Source: JBBDNC01 sp040877875 (GTDB taxonomy: Bacteria > Bacteroidota > Rhodothermia > Balneolales > Balneolaceae). Taken from it: a DNA stretch of 29,328 nucleotides. The notes beneath the pieces were generated by a model. It did no database searches. It worked only from the letters and a program-made list of their open reading frames with translations, and was not told the DNA's origin. Location of the stretch: NCBI GenBank assembly GCA_040877875.1, contig JBBDNC010000059.1, positions 1 to 29,328 of the forward strand, in the 5' to 3' direction. Below, in pieces: positions 25,393-29,328 of this stretch (positions are counted from its first letter, which is position 1; each line of letters begins with the position of its first letter). The position numbers and the translations under genes are program-made.

Positions 25393-26625
25393 ATGCCTGC
25401 TACTTTTCATTTCTATCTGCACAATACTCCAAATAAGCAAGGGCTTCATTGGATCTATCTACGTATCACCTACAACCGAAAACTGAAATTCTACAATACT
25501 GGAATTCGGATTACACCGAATGACTGGAACCCTGATAAAGAACATGTACGTCGAGGCCACCCCCACTACAACAAATTGAATCAAGAGCTGAGTATAATCA
25601 GAAGTAATGCCGAAGAGGCTTATCGGGAATTGAACCGAGAGAAACGAGCCAGTGCAGATGCAATCAAAAAGCGATTAGAGTATGCATCGAAGGACAACTT
25701 CTTCACCCTTGCCGACGAATATTTATCGAGCCTGGATAGCGCCGGTCAATTCTGGACCCATAAGCAGACAAAGGTAGCGATCCAGAAGGTAAAAGACTTC
25801 CACCGATCGGATCACTTACCTATCAACCTGATCGATGCAGATTTTTTGACAGAGCTTCAGTCCCATCTGAAAAAAAAGAATAAGTCGTCCACGATTATTA
25901 AAAATTTCGGGTGTATCAAAAACATTCTGAATCTGGCGGTACGTCAACATTTGATCCCGGTTAATCCAATGAATACTGAACATTTCAAGCTTGTCAAAAA
26001 TGATAGTGGAGACTCGAAAACAAAATTATCACTGAATCAGATCAGGACAATTGAAAATTTGGATCTAAAACCCGGCTCTAATCTGTGGCATGCCCGGAAC
26101 GCCTTTATCTTGTCCTTTTACTTTTGTGGTATGCGGTTTGGTGATTTAGCTGAATTACGCTGGAAGAATGTCAAAAATGGACGTTTAACTTACGATATGA
26201 ACAAAACGGGTAATAGTGTTAGCATACCAATTAAGACCGGCGCACGGCGAATATTAGATGCTTACGAAGGAAAAGATAATAATGGATATGTTTTCCCCTT
26301 TTTGGCCAAACTATCAAATGAAGATCAGAAAGACCCTAAATACGTTCGAAAACGGATCAGCAGCTGGAATGCCGTTGTCAATGGGCAGGATTCAGACGGC
26401 AAAACGACGGGACTAAAAGCCATTGCAAAACAGGCTGGAATTGATGAAAATATTTCCATGCATGTTGCCCGACACTCATTCGCACAATACGGAGTAAACG
26501 ACAAAGAGATACCGCCCTACAAAATGATGATGCTTCTGGGGCATAAGAACATTCAAACGACTATGCAGTATCTGAAATCTCTTGATCTGAAAACCGTGGA
26601 TAACGTAATGGATGAGATATTTTAA
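25393..26625 (+). CDS. Tyrosine recombinase/integrase of a mobile element
   Basis: The protein has 410 residues. The N-terminal arm-DNA-binding domain (about 1-95: YLHNTPNKQGLHWIYLRI, FYNTGIRITPNDWNP) is typical of Bacteroidetes integrases. A SAM-like core-binding domain covers about 105-200. The catalytic domain covers about 210-405, with Arg248 in GMRFGDLAELRW, a likely Lys281 in IPIKTGARR, HVARHSF (His357, Arg360), LLGHKNIQTT (His384) and the nucleophile Tyr393 in MQYLKS. All catalytic residues are present, so the enzyme is probably active. It should integrate and excise the element at the nearby attachment site. Confidence 0.96.
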   Translation: MPATFHFYLHNTPNKQGLHWIYLRITYNRKLKFYNTGIRITPNDWNPDKEHVRRGHPHYNKLNQELSIIRSNAEEAYRELNREKRASADAIKKRLEYASKDNFFTLADEYLSSLDSAGQFWTHKQTKVAIQKVKDFHRSDHLPINLIDADFLTELQSHLKKKNKSSTIIKNFGCIKNILNLAVRQHLIPVNPMNTEHFKLVKNDSGDSKTKLSLNQIRTIENLDLKPGSNLWHARNAFILSFYFCGMRFGDLAELRWKNVKNGRLTYDMNKTGNSVSIPIKTGARRILDAYEGKDNNGYVFPFLAKLSNEDQKDPKYVRKRISSWNAVVNGQDSDGKTTGLKAIAKQAGIDENISMHVARHSFAQYGVNDKEIPPYKMMMLLGHKNIQTTMQYLKSLDLKTVDNVMDEIF

Positions 26626-26628
26626 AAA

Positions 26629-26676
26629 ATGAACCCCGACGTCCTTCTACAGCTCGCCGAGGTTCTGAACTTATAA
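26629..26676 (+). CDS. Possible 15-codon mini-ORF after the integrase
   Basis: Four bases after the integrase stop, an ATG opens a 15-codon frame, MNPDVLLQLAEVLNL. It is richer in G+C than its surroundings and ends inside the second leader motif. It could be a leader peptide or a leftover of a longer gene. No ribosome binding site is evident, and I give it low confidence. Confidence 0.2.
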   Translation: MNPDVLLQLAEVLNL

Positions 26677-26680
26677 CGAA
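26668..26680 (+). promoter_or_regulatory. Second copy of leader motif AACTTATAACGAA
   Basis: Identical to the motif at 25369-25381 and placed 12 bases before the ATG at 26693. Two neighbouring element genes with the same 13-base leader suggest common control or a duplicated promoter. Confidence 0.45.
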
Positions 26681-26692
26681 TAGCATGATACT

Positions 26693-27667
26693 ATGAAATC
26701 CGAAGAAAATAAAGATGAGATAGATAACTCTTCACCGGACATACAAGAATCTGATTATAAAACAAAACTTAAGGAAATAATTGAATATTACATTGATCCA
26801 CCGGTTCCGGAGACCTTTAACTCAATTGAAGTAGAGGGCATCCCTGTTAAAGAATATCCTTTTATCAACTGTAATACTAAAATGAAACATCCGTCAGAGA
26901 TATTATCAGAGTATAAGATTCAACATACAAATGCTGAACTACTTATTACTAAGAAAGCTCATCTTGAAGAAAGATTAAATTTGAATAGGAGTCTCTGTCT
27001 TGACCATTACAAAACAATTAAACAAAAGACTGGTCATTGGTTATGGGATAAAATAATGGAGGCAGGCAATCCTCAAGAATTCAGCGTTGATGAAAGAGAA
27101 AAAATTCAATGTTTTATTTATCACTTACATATAATAATCAAACGGGTAATGTTAGGAGAGGAAAAAGAGTTTTTTAAGAACAGTCTAAAGAAATTATGCT
27201 TAACGGATAATAAAATAACTTTACACTCCCTACATAACTCTACCGGAGCTGTTGTTTTAGATATTGATGAGTGGATGGATAGAGTCAGTCAGCCACTCGA
27301 AGATATTGAAAGAACAGTTTCACGATCAGTTCACTTGTATTTTGAGTACATAAATACCCATTGCTACCTCTACAACCTGAATATTGAATTGATTTTTTCA
27401 GAAATCCAAAATAGTTCTTCAATGTATGGCTTCCATCAAAAAAATAGAGCATGGATCAAAAAAACTTTTACATGTCTGAAAAAAGGCTCTATTCCATTAG
27501 ACAAAGAAATTGATAAAACAATTTTAAACGAAATTGATAATGTTGAAGGGAGAGGATTATCAGATAACAAGGTGGCTAAACAGGTTTCTATTCTATATAA
27601 ATATAAGTTCGAGAGAATAATTAGTCCTGATCAAGTAAAAAGGATGGTTATTTATGAAAACAGATAA
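26693..27667 (+). CDS. Hypothetical protein of the mobile element
   Basis: The protein has 324 residues, is mostly polar and alpha-helical, and has no signal peptide or membrane segment. I do not recognise its family. The first about 25 residues are acidic and low in order. A middle part around 90-200 is helical with several His, Cys and Lys residues (CFIYHLHIIIKRVMLG). The last 80 residues include RAWIKKTFTCLKKGSIPLDK and GLSDNKVAKQVSILYKYKF, which could be a C-terminal helix-turn-helix. Its position between integrase and an excisionase-like gene recalls the RteC-type regulators of Bacteroides elements, but I do not see their sequence motifs. The gene is clearly richer in A+T than the chromosomal genes to the left, as expected for transferred DNA. 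Confidence 0.75.
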   Translation: MKSEENKDEIDNSSPDIQESDYKTKLKEIIEYYIDPPVPETFNSIEVEGIPVKEYPFINCNTKMKHPSEILSEYKIQHTNAELLITKKAHLEERLNLNRSLCLDHYKTIKQKTGHWLWDKIMEAGNPQEFSVDEREKIQCFIYHLHIIIKRVMLGEEKEFFKNSLKKLCLTDNKITLHSLHNSTGAVVLDIDEWMDRVSQPLEDIERTVSRSVHLYFEYINTHCYLYNLNIELIFSEIQNSSSMYGFHQKNRAWIKKTFTCLKKGSIPLDKEIDKTILNEIDNVEGRGLSDNKVAKQVSILYKYKFERIISPDQVKRMVIYENR

Positions 27668-27697
27668 AGCTTTTCATTCACTGAAAAATTGAAAAAT

Positions 27698-27722
27698 TAT
27701 ACTTGTGAGTATTATATACTTG
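27698..27722. promoter_or_regulatory. Direct repeat TATACTTG upstream of the HTH gene
   Basis: TATACTTG occurs at 27698-27705 and 27715-27722, 17 bases apart from start to start, and 28 bases before the HTH gene start. Each differs by one base from the Bacteroidetes -7 box TAnnTTTG. They could be a promoter plus operator or a site for the HTH protein itself. Confidence 0.35.
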
Positions 27723-27750
27723 AATTGAAATACAAAAATAAATCAACTGT

Positions 27751-28041
27751 ATGGAAAATCAAGTATTTATTCCTACTGAAAAAGAGTTCAAGAAAATACT
27801 GAACGAGACGGTCGACTCCCTTCTTGCACGTCGCATTCCCCAAATTATCCGGCAAGCCAACCGGAAAACTTATCTGACAACTTCAGATGTGAAAGAGCTA
27901 ACCGGTATGTCTTCCCGTATGCAAAAATATCACCGGGATGCGGGAAATCTTAAATACTCACAAGAAGGGAGGAGAATTCTATATCGTACAGTTGATGTCG
28001 AACGATTCATCGAAGAACGACGTGTCAAAACTCAGATATGA
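27751..28041 (+). CDS. Excisionase-like helix-turn-helix protein
   Basis: The protein has 96 residues. The C-terminal half is a MerR/excisionase-type HTH (HTH_17-like): TYLTTSDVKELTGMSSRMQK, then HRDAGNLKYSQEGRRILYRT, and VDVERFIEERR. The N-terminal half (LNETVDSLLARRIPQII) is a helical segment common in such proteins of Bacteroidetes elements. It probably binds the attachment region to direct excision, or regulates the element's genes. Its stop codon overlaps the start of the next gene (28038), which indicates coupled translation. Confidence 0.85.
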   Translation: MENQVFIPTEKEFKKILNETVDSLLARRIPQIIRQANRKTYLTTSDVKELTGMSSRMQKYHRDAGNLKYSQEGRRILYRTVDVERFIEERRVKTQI

Positions 28042-28445
28042 TGAAAAAGTCAGAGAAAGAAATTAAAATTGATCGCCTTGTAGAGCATGCATTTAGAGCT
28101 TATGAAGGGTCGAGAGAACTCTACATAAAGATGCCCATAGAAATGGCTCAATATGCGCTTACACAGCATAAAATTCGAGAAGTGCAGTCATACCTTGCCG
28201 GACATTTTATATATCCGGGAAAAGCTCCTATTTGCAATAAACCGGTAATAAAAATTTCCAAACTCTGTAAAACTTCAGTTTCAACTGTCTATCGAGCTTT
28301 AAAATGGTTACGGGAGAGAAATTGGATTGGTAAAGATGATCGGAATGGGTGGTACTTTTTTAGGGCTCTGAACAGGATTCACGACATCGAAAAATGGATG
28401 TTTTCACGTGCAGTCATCACAAAAAAAAAGATGTGCCTAACATAA
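28038..28445 (+). CDS. Winged-helix DNA-binding protein, zero-frame part of a frameshifted gene
   Basis: The zero frame gives 135 residues. Residues about 75-115 look like a helix-turn-helix (KISKLCKTSVSTVYRALKWL) followed by a wing (IGKDDRNGWYFF), as in replication or regulatory proteins of mobile elements. The start overlaps the HTH gene by four bases. Near the end the frame meets nine A then G (28421-28430), read as AAA AAA AAG, and stops 15 bases later. The next frame is open across this point and continues for 143 residues, so the true product is probably a fusion of about 274 residues made by a -1 shift. The alternative is a gene broken by an indel or a sequencing error in the A run. 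I cannot name the family. Confidence 0.65.
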   Translation: MMKKSEKEIKIDRLVEHAFRAYEGSRELYIKMPIEMAQYALTQHKIREVQSYLAGHFIYPGKAPICNKPVIKISKLCKTSVSTVYRALKWLRERNWIGKDDRNGWYFFRALNRIHDIEKWMFSRAVITKKKMCLT

Positions 28446-28861
28446 AACCTTTTTTTATTTCTGCAGTTATTGCCAGCGCCATTAAGACCGGACTGGCCAA
28501 CGAGACAGAGCCAAAAAAACGAGGCTCCATGCCGACTTGTTGGCCTGTTCCGGTCTCTTTCATAGAAAAGACGTTAGGTGTGTGCAAACCTACTGCAATT
28601 GATTACATGAAAATAGCCAGAAAATCAAACTATTTAAACATGTATTTAAATCAAGAGGAAGTTATCAACCTTACTCCATTCGATATTCGTCATTTACGAT
28701 TGAGTGATGTTGAAACTATCAAAATTCAATTAATTGGACACGAGAATTATAAAAAAGTCCCAATTTCACACTTAAGAACATGGAAAGGCAAAGTTCTTGT
28801 TCAAGGGGTGAACTTTTACAAGTCTAATTTAACTCTGGGAAATAGAAGACTAACTTCCTAA
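28394..28861 (+). CDS. -1 frame continuation of the winged-helix gene
   Basis: The open frame starts at 28394, but the meaningful coding part likely begins at 28430, after the A run. It encodes a second DNA-binding-like domain: PTCWPVPVSFIEKTLGV then CKPTAIDYMKIARKSNYL resembles another helix-turn-helix. The first codons of the separate frame (MDVFTCSHHKKK) are just the other reading of the upstream gene and have no ribosome binding site, so independent translation is unlikely. With the upstream half it would form a protein with two winged-helix domains, a layout seen in some plasmid and element initiators. That assignment is inference only. Confidence 0.6.
   Translation: MDVFTCSHHKKKDVPNIKPFFISAVIASAIKTGLANETEPKKRGSMPTCWPVPVSFIEKTLGVCKPTAIDYMKIARKSNYLNMYLNQEEVINLTPFDIRHLRLSDVETIKIQLIGHENYKKVPISHLRTWKGKVLVQGVNFYKSNLTLGNRRLTS
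28421..28430 (+). promoter_or_regulatory. Slippery sequence A AAA AAG (possible -1 frameshift or transcript slippage site)
   Basis: Nine A then G. In the zero frame the last seven bases are A AAA AAG, the same heptamer used for -1 frameshifting in E. coli dnaX and in several insertion sequences. An RNA polymerase that added one A here would give the same fusion. A GCCAG/CTGGC stem is possible at about 28473-28498, but it is rather far away to act as a stimulator. Confidence 0.5.
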
Positions 28862-29328
28862 CACCTCCCTATCGGGAGTATTAAGGGTAAAGAAAATGAT
28901 AATAGGACAATTTCAGAACCCATTTCAATTATTCAGCCAGTCAGAAGGAGAGAATCGGGCCTGTTTTTAAGGTTTTGTTCATGGTACTGAATAAAGTGGT
29001 TACACAAAGTTTTAAGTGGAGATAAAAGCTTACATCAATTACCGGACGAGGAATCATCACTCTATCAGGTGGAGCGATGGACAAGAAAGCTAAGCAGAGT
29101 AAAGTCCCAATACTGAATTTCAAACAAGGTTTTTGAAAGTAAGGTCACTATGGAAATTAAAATCACTCTGGGATATATGATCGAAAATGTATTCTTTCTA
29201 TGGGCAATTCTACAGGAAAGTATTCGGAGGTCTATTTGGATAACAGTAAAGTCGTTCTTCACTTGGAAGATCTTCATGGAATTGCAACAAAAAAATGGAC
29301 AGTGGGTTAAGTCACTTTCAAGCGGCCT
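28862..29328. other. Right end of window, no supported gene
   Basis: About 470 bases. A CTCCC-TATC-GGGAG hairpin at 28865-28878 just after the preceding stop lacks a T-run. Two short frames exist near the end: one opens at 29150 and runs off the window, and one of 36 codons covers 29200-29310. Neither resembles a known family, so I do not call them. The far end of the mobile element is beyond the window. Confidence 0.35.

Noticed and set aside
26693..27667. RteC-type regulator assignment
   Set aside because: Position in the element fits, but I could not see the conserved RteC C-terminal motifs, so I left it as hypothetical.
29150..29328. Frame open to the window end beginning MEIKITLGYMIENV
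   Set aside because: A competing 36-codon frame (29200-29310) overlaps it, neither resembles a known protein, and the ribosome binding signal is weak.
1..29328. CRISPR array or defence gene cluster
   Set aside because: I found no regularly spaced repeats with unique spacers and no recognisable Cas, restriction-modification or toxin-antitoxin genes.

Overview
The window looks like a chromosomal segment from a Gram-negative bacterium of the Bacteroidetes/FCB group, most likely near Balneolota/Rhodothermota. This is an inference from gene content, not a database match. The supporting signs are a TonB-dependent receptor with an N-terminal carboxypeptidase-regulatory-like domain behind a TPP riboswitch, several secreted or lipoprotein enzymes (M14, M28, S8, FG-GAP/UnbV), a MetF that starts in the Bacteroidetes style, DUF2911 and CHRD proteins, weak Shine-Dalgarno use, and a Bacteroidetes-type tyrosine integrase with an N-terminal arm-binding domain.

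Layout. Positions 1-527 hold the N-terminus of a secreted subtilase cut by the window edge. Positions 884-5701 hold a divergent methionine/folate pair, metH (minus) and metF (plus), with a small DUF2905 membrane protein behind metF. MetF makes the 5-methyl-THF that MetH uses to methylate homocysteine. Positions 6128-16789 hold housekeeping and envelope genes: a CHRD-domain protein, DNA polymerase X, a large M14 metallocarboxypeptidase-like protein, a tandem-rhodanese sulfurtransferase, an alcohol dehydrogenase remnant, an FG-GAP/UnbV lipoprotein and an M28 aminopeptidase-like lipoprotein. Positions 17197-19842 are a compact regulatory unit: a TPP aptamer, a hairpin that hides the Shine-Dalgarno sequence, and a TonB-dependent receptor, which together point to outer-membrane thiamine uptake. 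Positions 19917-25011 carry DUF2911, MsrA, an MFS transporter, a cold-shock protein and a CNNM/CorC-type membrane protein, all on the minus strand.

Four related short elements with terminal inverted repeats sit in intergenic gaps, at 6607-6793, 11763-11950, 15592-15755 and 21307-21454. Three have perfect 3-bp flanking duplications (GTT, GAA, AAT), so they look like a MITE-like non-autonomous transposon family. No transposase is present in the window. Each lies upstream of a gene. Smaller REP-like palindromes (TCCGCC...GGCGGA) and CAGTGAACAG-type repeats occur inside and outside them.

From about 25211 to beyond the window end lies the start of an integrated mobile element: tyrosine integrase, an A+T-rich unknown protein, an excisionase-like HTH protein, and a gene split into two frames at an A AAA AAG run, which may be a programmed -1 frameshift. 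Next to the integrase, a minus-strand stretch resembling the 3' end of a tRNA is followed by a rho-independent terminator with no other gene to serve. This suggests the attachment site is a displaced tRNA 3' end.
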